Positions 1 to 9,988 of a stretch of 64,000 nt of DNA are shown here, piece after piece (position 1 is the first letter of the stretch; every line of letters begins with the position of its first letter). Origin of the DNA: Cellvibrio sp. PSBB023 (GTDB taxonomy: Bacteria; Pseudomonadota; Gammaproteobacteria; Pseudomonadales; Cellvibrionaceae); contig NZ_CP019799.1 of NCBI RefSeq assembly GCF_002007605.1, positions 930,001 through 994,000 of the forward strand. Reading direction: 5' to 3'. Position numbers and translations under genes: made by a program. Below the pieces are notes generated by a model. The model did not search any database. It was not told the DNA's origin and worked only from the letters and a program-made list of their open reading frames with translations.

Positions 1-96
1 AAAATGGGAATGGACTGCGATGAAGTGGCACGCCGTTGCGGCTTGTCACGCGCGGAAGCCTCGCTGCTGGAAATGATGCAGAAATCGAGTCGTTAA
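1..96 (+). CDS. C-terminal end of a DUF2802-like protein (partial)
   Basis: The window opens inside a reading frame whose last 31 codons are visible. The tail contains MDCDEVARRCGLSRAEASLL, a helix-turn-helix-like stretch that resembles the C-terminus of DUF2802 proteins, which in pseudomonads often sit next to chemotaxis genes such as cheW. The stop is followed by a strong hairpin terminator, so this is the end of its transcription unit. The start and most of the protein lie outside the window, so the family call comes from the tail alone. Function is unknown. Confidence 0.55.
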   Translation, partial: KMGMDCDEVARRCGLSRAEASLLEMMQKSSR

Positions 97-131
97 AGCC
101 TCAGCGCTAATCCATGAGCGACAATAAACAC

Positions 132-163
132 AAAAAAGGCGATCACAAGATCGCCTTTTTTAT
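132..163. terminator. Bidirectional intrinsic terminator
   Basis: A perfect 7-bp stem (GGCGATC / GATCGCC) with a 4-nt loop is flanked by an A-run on the left and a T-run on the right. It can therefore end transcription of the partial gene on the plus strand and of the yciK operon coming from the other side. Confidence 0.85.
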
Positions 164-207
164 TGCACTATTTTCAGCGTTATTGCCGCCTGGATAGTAG
201 TGGAGTG

Positions 208-960
208 TCAGGGTTGATATTGAAATGAATTACCACTAATACCCACAGAATCATCACTCATTAAATACACATAAGCAGGCATGAGTTTCTCAGGTGTTTT
301 GACGCTTTCCGGGTCTTCTGCCGGATAAGCGGCAGCGCGCATTTCAGTGCGTGTGGCGCCGGGGTTGATGCTGTTAGTGCGGATGCGTGTTGCGCCTTCC
401 AGCTCATCATGTAGGGTTTGCATAAAGTTTTCAGCCGCGGCTTTAGAGGCGGCATAAGCCCCCCAGAACGCGCGTCCTTTAAAGGCGACACTGGAGCTGG
501 TGAAGAGGATGCTGGCGTTGTCGGCACGTTCCAGTAGTGGCAATAATGCTTGGGTCATCATAAAGGGCGCGTTTGCATTCACCTGCATACAGCGTTGCCA
601 CGCGCTCACCGAATAATTGCTGATGGGTGTGCGCTCACCTAAATCGGCAGCATTGTGTAGCAGTCCATCCAATCGCCCAAAAGTATCTTCTAGCGCGTTG
701 CACATATCGTCGTAATCTTTTTCTACAGCGCTTTCAAAATTGATGGGGTAAATCGCGGGCTGAGGATGGCCAGCGGCTTCAATTTCGTCGTAAACCGCTT
801 CCAATTTGCTCATGGTTCTACCGCACAAAACAACGGTGGCGCCACAGGCTGCGAATGTTTTAGCGGCGCATCGGCCAATTCCGGCTCCGGCACCGGTGAT
901 CACAATGATTTTGCCCTGTAGTGCATCGGGTTTGAGTGTGTAATCAGATGGAATTTGCAT
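208..960 (-). CDS. yciK: YciK-family short-chain dehydrogenase/reductase
   Basis: This is a classical SDR of 250 residues with a Rossmann fold. The glycine-rich cofactor motif TGAGAGIG is near residues 22-29, the NAA motif near residue 104, and the catalytic Ser plus YxxxK (YAASK) near 155-172. Length and sequence fit YciK, an NAD(P)-dependent reductase of unknown physiological substrate. It is the last gene of a leftward unit after the amidohydrolase, ubiG and mupP, and begins 45 nt after mupP. The same order is known in Pseudomonas (PA3170-PA3173 region). No key residue is missing. Confidence 0.9.
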   Translation of the reverse strand: MQIPSDYTLKPDALQGKIIVITGAGAGIGRCAAKTFAACGATVVLCGRTMSKLEAVYDEIEAAGHPQPAIYPINFESAVEKDYDDMCNALEDTFGRLDGLLHNAADLGERTPISNYSVSAWQRCMQVNANAPFMMTQALLPLLERADNASILFTSSSVAFKGRAFWGAYAASKAAAENFMQTLHDELEGATRIRTNSINPGATRTEMRAAAYPAEDPESVKTPEKLMPAYVYLMSDDSVGISGNSFQYQP

Positions 961-1005
961 AGGAATATCTTCGTTTGGTTTGCAGCAACGGTGTCTGACA
1001 GTTGC

Positions 1006-1677
1006 TTACAAGTGCTTTTCAATAATAGGCCAGATTTCATCGGCGTGATTAACGCAGTAATCAGCATGCCAATCAGCGGCGCTATCGCCCTCATCCAAAT
1101 ACCCATAGGCTGCAGCGATAGTGATACTGCCTGCGCCTTTGCCACAATCGATATCGCGCTTGTGGTCACCGATATAAATGATTTCCTGCGGTGTACAACC
1201 CAGCTGTTTGCTCGCCAGGAACAGGGATTCAGGGTCAGGCTTGCTATGCGCAACATGGTCGGGGCAAATCACACTCACGGGAGCCGGTTGTATATCCAGC
1301 GCTGACATCAGGGGCAGGGTATAGGCGGCAGGTTTGTTGGTGGCAATTCCCCAGGCGATGTGTTTGTCTGCCAGTTTATCCAGCAGCGATGAGATGCCGG
1401 GAAATGGTTTGGTGTAGACCGCAATATGGTCGAGATAAAGTTGCAGCAAACGCTGGCGCAAATGCTCAAATTGCGGATCTTGGTCATCAATACCAAACGC
1501 CAGTTTGATCAGGGCTTTGGAGCCGTTGGATACCCCGGCGCGAATCGTTTCCGGGGCTAATGCATCGCGGCCTTCTTCCACCAGCAATTGATTAACAACG
1601 ACGATAAAGTCCGGCGCTGTATCCAACAAGGTGCCATCCAGATCAAACATAACGGCACGAATTTTTTGCTTCATCAT
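1006..1677 (-). CDS. mupP: HAD phosphatase, MupP/Gph family
   Basis: This 223-residue haloacid-dehalogenase phosphatase has the nucleophile motif FDLDGTLLDT at residues 11-20, a helical cap, a Thr motif region (ATNKP) and the acidic motif YIGDHKRDID. Sequence alone fits phosphoglycolate phosphatase (Gph) or MupP, the N-acetylmuramate-6-phosphate phosphatase of the pseudomonad cell-wall recycling route. The position between ubiG and yciK matches Pseudomonas mupP, so I prefer MupP by synteny. Two ATGs are adjacent; the first follows an AAAGG ribosome site. It starts 14 nt after ubiG, so the genes are probably cotranscribed. Confidence 0.8.
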   Translation of the reverse strand: MMKQKIRAVMFDLDGTLLDTAPDFIVVVNQLLVEEGRDALAPETIRAGVSNGSKALIKLAFGIDDQDPQFEHLRQRLLQLYLDHIAVYTKPFPGISSLLDKLADKHIAWGIATNKPAAYTLPLMSALDIQPAPVSVICPDHVAHSKPDPESLFLASKQLGCTPQEIIYIGDHKRDIDCGKGAGSITIAAAYGYLDEGDSAADWHADYCVNHADEIWPIIEKHL

Positions 1678-1691
1678 TTACTGACCTTTTG

Positions 1692-2396
1692 TTAATCACT
1701 CACTTTTTTGGCATGCATTAAATAATTCACGCTGACATCATTCGGGTTGAGTTTGTAATGTTTGGTGATGGGGTTATAGGTCATGCCGGTCATGGATTGC
1801 AACTCAAGGCCGGCGGCGCGTAACCATTGGGCCAGTTCGGACGGGCGGATGAACTTGCTGTATTCGTGCGTACCTTTGGGGAGCAGTTTTAAAATATATT
1901 CGGCGCCAACAATGGCGAAGGCATAGGATTTTGGGTTGCGGTTAATAGTGGAAAAATACACATCGCCACCGTTTTTGACGAGTTGGGCACAGGCGCGAAC
2001 AACCGATGCCGGGTCGGGCACGTGTTCCAGCATTTCCATGCAAGTAACTACATCAAATGCGCCGGGCATTTGCGCTGCTTTGTCTTCCGCGGTGATTTGT
2101 TCGTAGGTCAATTCAACACCGCTTTCCAGAGCATGCAAGCGTGCAACGGCCAGTGGTGCTTCGCCCATATCAATACCGGTGACTTGTGCGCCGCGCTGCG
2201 CCAGTGACTCCGCCAAAATGCCGCCGCCGCAACCCACATCAATCAACTTGCGTTGAGCAACCGGTGAGCGCTCATCGATAAAGTTGGCGCGCAAGGGATT
2301 TATGTCATGTAGCGGTTTAAATTCGCTGTTTTTATCCCACCAGCGGCTGGCAAGTGCTTCAAATTTTGCAATTTCAGCAGTATCGACATTGGCCAT
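1692..2396 (-). CDS. ubiG: Ubiquinone biosynthesis O-methyltransferase UbiG
   Basis: UbiG performs both O-methylations of the ubiquinone ring using S-adenosylmethionine. The 234-residue length is normal. Visible are the family N-terminus ([14 protein letters not shown]), the SAM site [13 protein letters not shown] and the post-motif EMLEHVPDP, all diagnostic. It lies second in the leftward operon, between the amidohydrolase and mupP. The methylation product S-adenosylhomocysteine is a possible substrate of the upstream deaminase, which suggests a SAM-byproduct link, but this is inference. Confidence 0.95.
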   Translation of the reverse strand: MANVDTAEIAKFEALASRWWDKNSEFKPLHDINPLRANFIDERSPVAQRKLIDVGCGGGILAESLAQRGAQVTGIDMGEAPLAVARLHALESGVELTYEQITAEDKAAQMPGAFDVVTCMEMLEHVPDPASVVRACAQLVKNGGDVYFSTINRNPKSYAFAIVGAEYILKLLPKGTHEYSKFIRPSELAQWLRAAGLELQSMTGMTYNPITKHYKLNPNDVSVNYLMHAKKVSD

Positions 2397-2473
2397 AATC
2401 TGTTCCGTCTGTTTTCAGTGATAAATTTTCAGTGATAAAGAGTAGGGTGATTGTCCGAGTGTTGGATCAACCC

Positions 2474-3811
2474 TCAAAGCGCTGTAATTTGTTTGCGCCA
2501 CCAGTTGGCTTTGCCCAGAATTTCGCGCTCATTCAGTGTTTGTAGAAGACGATTAGCCAGCAGGACTTTACCTTCTACCCATACGTGAGTCACTGCGTTT
2601 CCTGCATGGGTGTACACCAGTTGTGATGCCGGGTTGTACACTGGCTGCATAGCTAAATCGCCCAGATCTACGGCGGTAATGTCGGCCGATTTACCCACTT
2701 CAAGACTGCCGATGACATCTTCCATGCCCAGTGCTTTGGCGCCGTTCAAGGTGGCCAGGCGCAGTGCGCTGTGCGCATCCAGTGCGGCGGCATTGCCTGC
2801 AACGGCTTTTGCCAATAGCGCCGCTGTTTTTAACTCGCTGAACAGGTTCAGGTCATTATTACTGGCGGCACCATCGGTTCCCAGTGCAACATTAATGTTT
2901 GCCCTGAGTAACTTGTCGACCGGGCAAAAACCACTTGCCAGTTTTAAGTTGGATTCCGGGCAGTGGATCACATGGGCACCACTGTCTTGCAGCAATTTGA
3001 TGTCAGTCTCATCAATTTGCGTCATGTGTACACATTGGGTCAGCGGGGATAATAGCCCTAAATCCATCATGCGTTGGCTGGGGCGTCGCCCGTATTGTGC
3101 GAGGGAGTCGCTAACCTCCTGCGCGGTTTCATGCAAATGTATATGAATTGGCATGTCCATTTCTTGCGCTAGAACAGCAATCTTATGCAGCGGTGTATCA
3201 GAGACGGTGTAAGGCGCGTGGGGGCCAAAGGCAATGTTGATCAGGTGATTACCCCGAAAGTTGTCATGCAGGCTCAAGCCTTTGTTGAGGTAATCATCTG
3301 GCCCCATACCCCATGCCGTGGGGAAGTCCAGTATGGGAAAGGCGAGCTGGCAGCGCACCTGGGCGTCCAGACAGGCTTGGGCGGCCTGTTCGGGGTAGAA
3401 ATACATATCCGCAAAACAGGTAGTTCCGCTTTTTATCATCTCGGCCAAAGCAAGCTCGGTGCCGTCGCGTACAAAATCTTCGCTAACCCAGCGGCTTTCG
3501 GCGGGCCAGATATGGTCGTTCAGCCAGGTATGGAGCGGTTGGTCATCGGCATAACCTCGCAGCAGGCTCATGGCGGCGTGCCCGTGCGCATTTACCAATC
3601 CTGGGATCAGTACGTGGCTACTCAGGGTCACCGTTTCTCTGGCGATATAGCGGCGATCAACTTCTTCGTGGGGAAGAAGGGCGAGTATTTGGCCTTTATC
3701 TATAGCAATAGCGCAGTTTTCCAAGACTCGATTGGCCGGTACCACGGGGATAATCCAGCGCGCTTTGATAATCAAATCGATGTTATTAAGGTTCACGGCA
3801 GAAGTCGGCAT
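2474..3811 (-). CDS. TRZ/ATZ-family amidohydrolase, probable 5'-methylthioadenosine/S-adenosylhomocysteine deaminase
   Basis: This 445-residue amidohydrolase has a metal-binding NAHGHAAM motif near residue 75, HIHLHET near 223, a later His (CVHMTQ, HCPESN) and the metal Asp in ALGTDGAASNNDLN. These features fit the nucleoside-deaminase branch that includes Pseudomonas PA3170, characterised as a 5'-methylthioadenosine deaminase. It is the promoter-proximal gene of the leftward unit with ubiG. In Pseudomonas mtnA sits between this gene and gyrA; here no such gene exists, only a non-coding gap. Substrate specificity is inferred from synteny. Confidence 0.85.
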   Translation of the reverse strand: MPTSAVNLNNIDLIIKARWIIPVVPANRVLENCAIAIDKGQILALLPHEEVDRRYIARETVTLSSHVLIPGLVNAHGHAAMSLLRGYADDQPLHTWLNDHIWPAESRWVSEDFVRDGTELALAEMIKSGTTCFADMYFYPEQAAQACLDAQVRCQLAFPILDFPTAWGMGPDDYLNKGLSLHDNFRGNHLINIAFGPHAPYTVSDTPLHKIAVLAQEMDMPIHIHLHETAQEVSDSLAQYGRRPSQRMMDLGLLSPLTQCVHMTQIDETDIKLLQDSGAHVIHCPESNLKLASGFCPVDKLLRANINVALGTDGAASNNDLNLFSELKTAALLAKAVAGNAAALDAHSALRLATLNGAKALGMEDVIGSLEVGKSADITAVDLGDLAMQPVYNPASQLVYTHAGNAVTHVWVEGKVLLANRLLQTLNEREILGKANWWRKQITAL

Positions 3812-4167
3812 AGAGAATGAATGGCTGGGTGATCATGCAAAAAAGGGCGCCCAGTATACTGCAAAGGCTGGTTTCAACTAGGGCTCATTTAGGCATCCAC
3901 CTGCATGCTTGTCGATTTGGGGCTAATTGAGAAAAACCCGTGTAATTTCATAGGGAAAGGAAATGGCCGGAGTGCCTATCTGTTGGAATTTATGCTACCA
4001 TCGCGGCCCTGAAACAAGCGTTAGGCGCATTTTTAGCCAACCCGCTACTAGGGTAGCTGTTTTTGCTTTTAACCGATTTAGCGCCGTAATAGAGCCCATC
4101 CGCCGAATTGCCCGCTACCAGCAATCACCATAACCAAAGCTTTAATAAAAAGGAAAGCTGTCATCCC
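3812..4167. other. Divergent intergenic region between the amidohydrolase gene and gyrA
   Basis: I see no credible gene in this gap. It must hold the promoters for the leftward deaminase operon and for gyrA. TACCAT followed by a GC-rich stretch near 3996 could be a gyrA -10 box, but no well-placed -35 is visible. A TATACT on the minus strand (3853-3858) could serve the deaminase. Neither is strong enough to list as a site. Confidence 0.5.
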
Positions 4168-6822
4168 ATGGTCGAATTCGCCAAAGAAATATCACCGGTA
4201 AGTATCGAAGACGAACTCAAACAGTCCTACCTTGATTACGCCATGAGCGTAATTGTTGGCCGTGCCTTGCCCGATGTGCGCGATGGTTTGAAGCCCGTGC
4301 ATCGTCGTGTGCTGTTTGCGATGAGCGAACTTAACAACGATTGGAATAAGCCTTACAAGAAATCTGCCCGTGTGGTGGGTGATGTAATCGGTAAATACCA
4401 TCCCCACGGTGATACAGCGGTATACGACACCATCGTCCGTATGGCTCAGCCATTTTCCTTGCGTTATATGTTGGTTGATGGCCAAGGCAACTTTGGTTCG
4501 GTGGACGGTGACCGCGCGGCGGCCATGCGTTATACCGAAATCCGTATGGCAAAAATTGCCCATGACTTGCTGGCAGACCTGGATAAAGAAACCGTCGACT
4601 TTGTGCCTAACTATGATGGCACCGAGCAAATCCCTGCGGTTATGCCGACTCGTATTCCCAACCTGTTGGTCAATGGCTCCTCGGGTATCGCCGTTGGTAT
4701 GGCGACCAACATTCCTCCGCACAACCTGAAAGAGGTTGTTCAGGGCTGTTTGGAGCTGATTAATAACCCGGATATCACCATTGATGAACTCATGGAGTTT
4801 ATCCCTGGGCCGGATTTCCCGACGGGCGCCATCATTAATGGTCGTGCTGGCATTGTGCAGGCTTATCGCACCGGTCGCGGCAGTATTATCGTACGCGCCA
4901 AGGCAGAGATTGAGCGTGACGAAAAAACGGGTCGTGAAACCATCATCATTCACGAAATTCCCTACCAATTGAATAAGGCGCGTTTGATTGAGCGCATTGC
5001 CGAGTTGGTAAAAGAAAAGAAAATTGAAGGCATTAGCGAACTGCGCGATGAGTCCGACAAAGACGGTATGCGCATCGTTATTGAAGTTAAAAAGAGTGAA
5101 GCGGCAGATGTGCTGCTGAATAATCTCTACGCCCAAACCCAGTTGCAAACCACCTTTGGTGTCAACATCGTTGCGCTGGATGACGGCCAACCAAAAATTC
5201 TCAACCTCAAGCAGCTGCTCGAAGCGTTTGTTAAGCATCGCCGCGAAGTGGTTACGCGTCGCACCGTATATTTGCTGCGCAAAGCGCGCGAGCGTGGCCA
5301 CATTTTGGAAGGCTTGGCGGTTGCGATCTCCAATATTGATGAAGTTATCGCGCTGATTAAAAACTCTGCATCACCTGCAGAAGCAAAAGACAGTTTGATG
5401 GGCCGCGGTTGGAATGCTGCCGAAATGGCGCCTTATCTGGAGCGTGCTGGTGAAGATGCCTGCCGCCCTGAAGATTTGGGTGCTGAGTTTGGTATGCGTG
5501 ATGGACATTATTATTTATCAGCAGCGCAAGCACAGGCCATCCTTGAATTACGTTTACATCGCTTGACTGGAATGGAGCACGACAAGCTGCTCGCTGAATA
5601 CGACGAAAAATTAATCCAGATAGCAGAGTTCCTCGAAATTCTTGGCAATGCGCTGCGCTTGATGGAAGTTATCCGTGAAGAATTAACGCAAGTTATTAAT
5701 GACTACGGTGATAAGCGCCGCACCGAAATTGTTGCTTCGACGCTCGATTTGACCACTGAAGATCTAATCAATGTTGAAGATCGCGTTGTGACTATTTCTC
5801 ACGGTGGTTATGCGAAGAGCCAGCCGTTGGATGATTATCAGGCCCAGCGTCGCGGCGGTATGGGCAAATCTGCTACCGCGGTGAAAGACGAAGATTATGT
5901 TCAGCACTTATTGATCGCCAGCACACACGATACAGTGTTGTTGTTCACCAACGCCGGTAAGGTGTATTGGCTGAAGGTTTACATGATTCCTGTTGCCGGT
6001 CGCCAGTCGCGTGGCCGTCCGGTAATCAATTTGTTGCCGTCGCTGGAAGAGGGTGAACGCATTACCTCGATCTTACCGGTGAAATCTTACGACGACGACA
6101 AATTTATCTTTATGACTACCGCTAACGGTACTGTGAAGAAAACTGCGCTCACGCAATTCTCGCGTCAACGCAGCGTCGGTTTGCGTGCAATTGAATTGGA
6201 TGAGGGCGATACCTTGGTGGGCACAGCTATCACCAATGGTTCATGCGATGTCATCCTGTTCTCAAGCTCGGGTAAGGCGGCGCGCTTCCGTGAGTCACAA
6301 GTGCGTGCAATGGGCCGTACCTCGCGCGGTGTGCGCGGTATTCGTTTGGCTGAAGGCCAACGTGTAGTCGGCATGGTTATACCGATGGAAAATGGTCAGG
6401 TATTAACCGTGAGCGAAAATGGTTATGGCAAGCGTACTGAAGTGGGCGAATTCCCGGCCAAAGGCCGTGGCTCGCAAGGTGTGATCGGCATGCAAACGAC
6501 CGAGCGTAATGGCCAGTTGGTTGGCGCAGTGCAGGTGTTTGATGGCGAAGAAATCATGCTGATTTCTGATCAAGGCACCATGGTTCGTACCCGTGTGGAT
6601 GAGGTCTCCGTATTGAGTCGTAACACCCAAGGGGTGCGCCTGATCAAACTGAAAGATGGCGAACGCATGCAAGGCTTGGAGCGCATTGAAGAAAGCGCTG
6701 ATGAAAACGCCAAGCGTGAGTTAGCTCGCGCCGAAGGCGATGATGCTGATGTGTTGGCTGATGATGGTGTTGCGGATGAGGTAATTGATGATACCTCGGG
6801 CGACGACGCTGTTGATGAATAA
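4168..6822 (+). CDS. gyrA: DNA gyrase subunit A
   Basis: GyrA is the breakage-reunion subunit of gyrase. I chose the ATG preceded by AGGAAAG at 4151, because it aligns with the E. coli N-terminus; an upstream in-frame ATG would add 20 unlike residues. The 884-residue product has the quinolone-region helix GDTAVYD with Thr83 and Asp87 (E. coli numbering applies directly), the catalytic Tyr122 in AAMRYTE, and a C-terminal beta-pinwheel with a GyrA box QRRGGMG near residue 560. The tail is strongly acidic. Thr83 instead of Ser is also wild type in Pseudomonas, so it does not by itself mean resistance. Confidence 0.98.
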   Translation: MVEFAKEISPVSIEDELKQSYLDYAMSVIVGRALPDVRDGLKPVHRRVLFAMSELNNDWNKPYKKSARVVGDVIGKYHPHGDTAVYDTIVRMAQPFSLRYMLVDGQGNFGSVDGDRAAAMRYTEIRMAKIAHDLLADLDKETVDFVPNYDGTEQIPAVMPTRIPNLLVNGSSGIAVGMATNIPPHNLKEVVQGCLELINNPDITIDELMEFIPGPDFPTGAIINGRAGIVQAYRTGRGSIIVRAKAEIERDEKTGRETIIIHEIPYQLNKARLIERIAELVKEKKIEGISELRDESDKDGMRIVIEVKKSEAADVLLNNLYAQTQLQTTFGVNIVALDDGQPKILNLKQLLEAFVKHRREVVTRRTVYLLRKARERGHILEGLAVAISNIDEVIALIKNSASPAEAKDSLMGRGWNAAEMAPYLERAGEDACRPEDLGAEFGMRDGHYYLSAAQAQAILELRLHRLTGMEHDKLLAEYDEKLIQIAEFLEILGNALRLMEVIREELTQVINDYGDKRRTEIVASTLDLTTEDLINVEDRVVTISHGGYAKSQPLDDYQAQRRGGMGKSATAVKDEDYVQHLLIASTHDTVLLFTNAGKVYWLKVYMIPVAGRQSRGRPVINLLPSLEEGERITSILPVKSYDDDKFIFMTTANGTVKKTALTQFSRQRSVGLRAIELDEGDTLVGTAITNGSCDVILFSSSGKAARFRESQVRAMGRTSRGVRGIRLAEGQRVVGMVIPMENGQVLTVSENGYGKRTEVGEFPAKGRGSQGVIGMQTTERNGQLVGAVQVFDGEEIMLISDQGTMVRTRVDEVSVLSRNTQGVRLIKLKDGERMQGLERIEESADENAKRELARAEGDDADVLADDGVADEVIDDTSGDDAVDE

Positions 6823-6837
6823 TTGGCGAGTTTAGCT

Positions 6838-7947
6838 ATGTCAATCGAACAAACGGAAGCTGAAAAATTATCGGCATTACGCATCAAGATTGATGCGATC
6901 GATGAGGAAATTGGTCGCCTTATTTCTGCGCGCGCCGAATGCGCGCAGGAAGTCGCCGATGTAAAAAAGGCCAATCTTCCGGCTGATGCTGACATCCTTT
7001 TTTATCGCCCCGAGCGTGAAGCCCAGGTGTTGCGCAAAGCAATGGAGCGCAACAAAGGGCCGCTAAGCAATGAAGAAATGGCACGTTTGTTCCGTGAGAT
7101 CATGTCTGCTTGTCTGGCGCTCGAAAACCCCATCAAAGTGGCTTACCTCGGGCCTGAAGGTACATTTACCCAGCAGGCTGCGTTAAAGCATTTTGGTCAT
7201 TCAGCCATTGCCATACCTTTTTCTGCTATAGATGAGGTGTTTCGAGAAGTTGAGGCCGGTGCTGTTAATTATGGTGTCGTACCTGTAGAAAACTCCACCG
7301 AAGGTGTGGTTAATCACACCCTTGATAACTTTATGGGCTCCAATCTCAAAATATGTGGCGAAGTTGAGTTGCGTATTCACCATAATTTGATGGTGTCTGA
7401 TGTGACTAACACCAGCAGTATTTCGCGTATTTATTCCCACTCACAATCTCTGGCGCAGTGCCGCAAGTGGTTGGATGCGCATTATCCAAAAGCAGAGCGT
7501 ATTGCGGTTAACAGTAACGCCGAAGCTGCAAAGCGCCTTAAAGGTGAGTGGAATGCGGCGGCAATTGCCGGTTCCATGGCAGCAGACTTGTACGGTTTGA
7601 AGTTGATTGCCGAAAAAATTGAAGACCAACCGGATAACTCCACACGTTTTCTTATTATTGGCAAACAGTCTGTGCCACAAAGCGGTGTAGATAAAACCTC
7701 CATCGTCGTTGCGATGCGTAATGAACCGGGGGCGCTGCACAATTTGCTGGAGCCGTTTCATCGTCACAATATCGACTTGACCCGTGTGGAAACACGACCA
7801 TCCCGTACCGGCGCATGGACTTATGTCTTCTTTATTGATTTTGTGGGGCATGTTGATGAGCCACTTATCAGCGATGTCATGAAAGAAGTTGCCAGCCGCT
7901 GCGCTGATTTAAAGTTGCTTGGCTCATACCCTAAAGCGGTTTTGTAA
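6838..7947 (+). CDS. pheA: Bifunctional chorismate mutase/prephenate dehydratase (P-protein)
   Basis: PheA converts chorismate to prephenate and then to phenylpyruvate. The 369-residue protein has an AroQ-type chorismate mutase domain (about 8-92), a dehydratase domain starting at VAYLGPEGTFTQ (about 100) with the conserved PVENSTEG and STRF motifs, and a C-terminal ACT domain (about 290-365) containing GALHNLL and the ETRPS motif used for phenylalanine feedback. The ATG is preferred over an in-frame TTG that directly abuts the gyrA stop. It is followed by tyrA after 6 nt. In Pseudomonas serC lies between gyrA and pheA; it is absent here. Confidence 0.97.
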   Translation: MSIEQTEAEKLSALRIKIDAIDEEIGRLISARAECAQEVADVKKANLPADADILFYRPEREAQVLRKAMERNKGPLSNEEMARLFREIMSACLALENPIKVAYLGPEGTFTQQAALKHFGHSAIAIPFSAIDEVFREVEAGAVNYGVVPVENSTEGVVNHTLDNFMGSNLKICGEVELRIHHNLMVSDVTNTSSISRIYSHSQSLAQCRKWLDAHYPKAERIAVNSNAEAAKRLKGEWNAAAIAGSMAADLYGLKLIAEKIEDQPDNSTRFLIIGKQSVPQSGVDKTSIVVAMRNEPGALHNLLEPFHRHNIDLTRVETRPSRTGAWTYVFFIDFVGHVDEPLISDVMKEVASRCADLKLLGSYPKAVL

Positions 7948-7953
7948 TTCGTT

Positions 7954-8868
7954 ATGTCGCAACCTTTGATCAATAAGTTTGTTGTTGTGGGTATCGGTCT
8001 TATTGGTGGTAGCCTCGCAACAGGTTTAACCCAGCGCGGTGCTTGTGCCGAAGTCATTGGTATCGCGCGCAAACCAGAAACCTGCGACGAGGCCGTCGCT
8101 CGCGGTGTGGTCGCTCGTGCTTATACCTCATTGCGTGATGTGGCGAGCGAGCTGGGTAAGGGGGATGTTATTTTTATCTCCGTACCCACTTTATCTGTCA
8201 CCGCCGTGTTACAGGAAATAAAGGATTTTATTTCACCGGATGTAACTATTACCGATGGCGCCAGTGTAAAAGGCAGCGTGCAGCGTGCAGCAGAACAAGT
8301 CTTTGGCGTGATTCCTCCCCAGCTTGTTCTCGGGCACCCGATTGCTGGTTCGGAAAAGAGTGGCGTTACGGCCGCTAATCCTAACCTCTATGAAAACCAT
8401 CGCGTTATCCTCACCCCATTTTCCAATACCAGCGCACAGGATTTGGCTTTGGTGTCTGCTATGTGGCAAGCCGTGGGTGCTGAAGTATTAACCATGTCGG
8501 TGGAAGAGCATGATGAAGTTCTGGGGGCGACCAGCCATCTCCCGCATGTAATTGCCTATTCACTGGTGGATACCTTGGCGCAGGATATTCATAACCCGAA
8601 TATTTTTCGTTATGCCGCAGGTGGTTTTCGCGATTTTACCCGCATTGCATCCAGTGATCCGGTGATGTGGCATGACATCATGCGTGCTAATAAAGTTGCG
8701 ATTTTGCAATCCATGGATTTGTTTATCGACAACCTCTCGCGTTTGCGTAGCAGCATCGAGCATGAGGATAGCGATTACTTGCTGAAAGTATTTAGCCGGG
8801 CAAAAGAAGCCCGTGATGAATTTACTGTGATGCTGGCACAGCGCCAGGTATCCACCAAAAAGGAATAG
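7954..8868 (+). CDS. tyrA: Prephenate dehydrogenase
   Basis: TyrA oxidatively decarboxylates prephenate (or arogenate) toward tyrosine. The Rossmann motif GIGLIGGS opens the protein, and the family signatures DGASVKG, GHPIAGSEKSG and SHLPHVIAY with its catalytic-region histidines are present. It is a stand-alone 304-residue enzyme. The gene stops before any EPSP synthase domain, unlike the tyrA-aroA fusion of Pseudomonas, and hisC is also missing between pheA and tyrA. The 6-nt spacing from pheA indicates one transcript. Confidence 0.95.
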   Translation: MSQPLINKFVVVGIGLIGGSLATGLTQRGACAEVIGIARKPETCDEAVARGVVARAYTSLRDVASELGKGDVIFISVPTLSVTAVLQEIKDFISPDVTITDGASVKGSVQRAAEQVFGVIPPQLVLGHPIAGSEKSGVTAANPNLYENHRVILTPFSNTSAQDLALVSAMWQAVGAEVLTMSVEEHDEVLGATSHLPHVIAYSLVDTLAQDIHNPNIFRYAAGGFRDFTRIASSDPVMWHDIMRANKVAILQSMDLFIDNLSRLRSSIEHEDSDYLLKVFSRAKEARDEFTVMLAQRQVSTKKE

Positions 8869-8890
8869 TTTGTTTTTTCACCAAACTATT
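8864..8890. repeat. Inverted repeat overlapping the tyrA stop
   Basis: A perfect 9-bp stem, AATAGTTTG / CAAACTATT, surrounds a 9-nt T-rich loop and includes the end of tyrA. No T-run follows on either strand, so it is not a standard terminator; it may protect the mRNA end. Confidence 0.4.
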
Positions 8891-8918
8891 GGGAATAACC
8901 TTAGAAACAATTAGTCAT

Positions 8919-8946
8919 TAAACCTTGCGTCGCGGCTCTATATAAT
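8919..8946 (+). promoter_or_regulatory. Possible cysD promoter
   Basis: A perfect TATAAT stands at 8941-8946, 64 bases before the cysD start. The -35 region is poor, as expected for an activator-dependent promoter such as one controlled by CysB, but no CysB site can be proved by eye. Confidence 0.35.
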
Positions 8947-9010
8947 CACTGTTGTTTTTTAAACACTTGTGTCCATTTGCCAACGCTGAACCCAATCTGG
9001 TAACTATTGA

Positions 9011-9919
9011 ATGTCAAACTACAACTTGACTCACCTCAAGCAGCTTGAAGCTGAAAGTATCCATATTATCCGCGAAGTAGCTGCTGAATTTGACAAGCCT
9101 GTCATGCTCTACTCGGTGGGTAAAGACTCTGCCGTCATGATGCACCTAACAATGAAGGCATTCTTTCCCGGTAAGCCACCATTTCCTATGCTGCATGTGG
9201 ATACCACATGGAAATTCCGCGAAATGATTGAATTTCGCGATCAGCGCATTAAAGAATTAGGTTGGGATTTGATTGTTCATATCAACCAGGAGGGGGTTGA
9301 TATGGGGGTTGGTCCATTTACCCATGGCAGTGCCAAACACACTGACATCATGAAAACCCAGGGCTTGAAGCAAGCGCTGAATAAGTATGGTTTTGATGCT
9401 GCTTTTGGCGGTGCCCGTCGCGATGAAGAGAAGTCGCGTGCGAAAGAGCGCGTTTATTCATTCCGCGACAAAAACCATCGTTGGGATCCCAAAAATCAGC
9501 GCCCTGAATTGTGGAATATCTACAACGGCCGTGTTGATAAAGGTGAAAGCATTCGTGTGTTCCCCTTATCAAACTGGACTGAGTTGGATATATGGCAGTA
9601 CATCCATTTGGAAAATATCCCTATCGTGCCTCTGTATTTTGCGGCCAAGCGTCCGGTGGTAGAACGCGATGGCACTTTGATCATGGTTGATGATGATCGT
9701 ATGCCCATAGGTCCAAACGACAAAGTCGAAGAAAAAATGGTGCGCTTCCGTACATTGGGCTGCTATCCATTGACGGGTGCCGTCGAATCAGAAGCGACAA
9801 CACTGCCGGAAATTATCCAGGAAATGTTGCTTACAACCACCTCTGAGCGCCAAGGTCGCGTGATTGATCACGACAGCTCGGGCTCCATGGAAAAGAAAAA
9901 ACAAGAAGGTTATTTCTAG
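9011..9919 (+). CDS. cysD: Sulfate adenylyltransferase subunit 2
   Basis: CysD is the catalytic subunit that adenylates sulfate to APS, driven by GTP hydrolysis in CysN. At 302 residues it has normal length. The PP-loop [12 protein letters not shown] lies near residues 36-47, and the family motifs [16 protein letters not shown] and [15 protein letters not shown] are intact. It leads the cysDN operon, 69 nt before cysN. No cysH, cysI or cysJ is nearby, so the rest of sulfate reduction is elsewhere. Confidence 0.97.
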   Translation: MSNYNLTHLKQLEAESIHIIREVAAEFDKPVMLYSVGKDSAVMMHLTMKAFFPGKPPFPMLHVDTTWKFREMIEFRDQRIKELGWDLIVHINQEGVDMGVGPFTHGSAKHTDIMKTQGLKQALNKYGFDAAFGGARRDEEKSRAKERVYSFRDKNHRWDPKNQRPELWNIYNGRVDKGESIRVFPLSNWTELDIWQYIHLENIPIVPLYFAAKRPVVERDGTLIMVDDDRMPIGPNDKVEEKMVRFRTLGCYPLTGAVESEATTLPEIIQEMLLTTTSERQGRVIDHDSSGSMEKKKQEGYF

Positions 9920-9988
9920 TCGCGCTACTTGCTGTGCGCATAAACACTTTCTGAATTACTGAATTTTACTGATACGAAAGAGATTCCT

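Noticed and set aside
4192..5301. Long minus-strand frame inside gyrA
   Set aside because: Antisense shadow of a conserved gene with no domain or start signal; typical of biased codon use.
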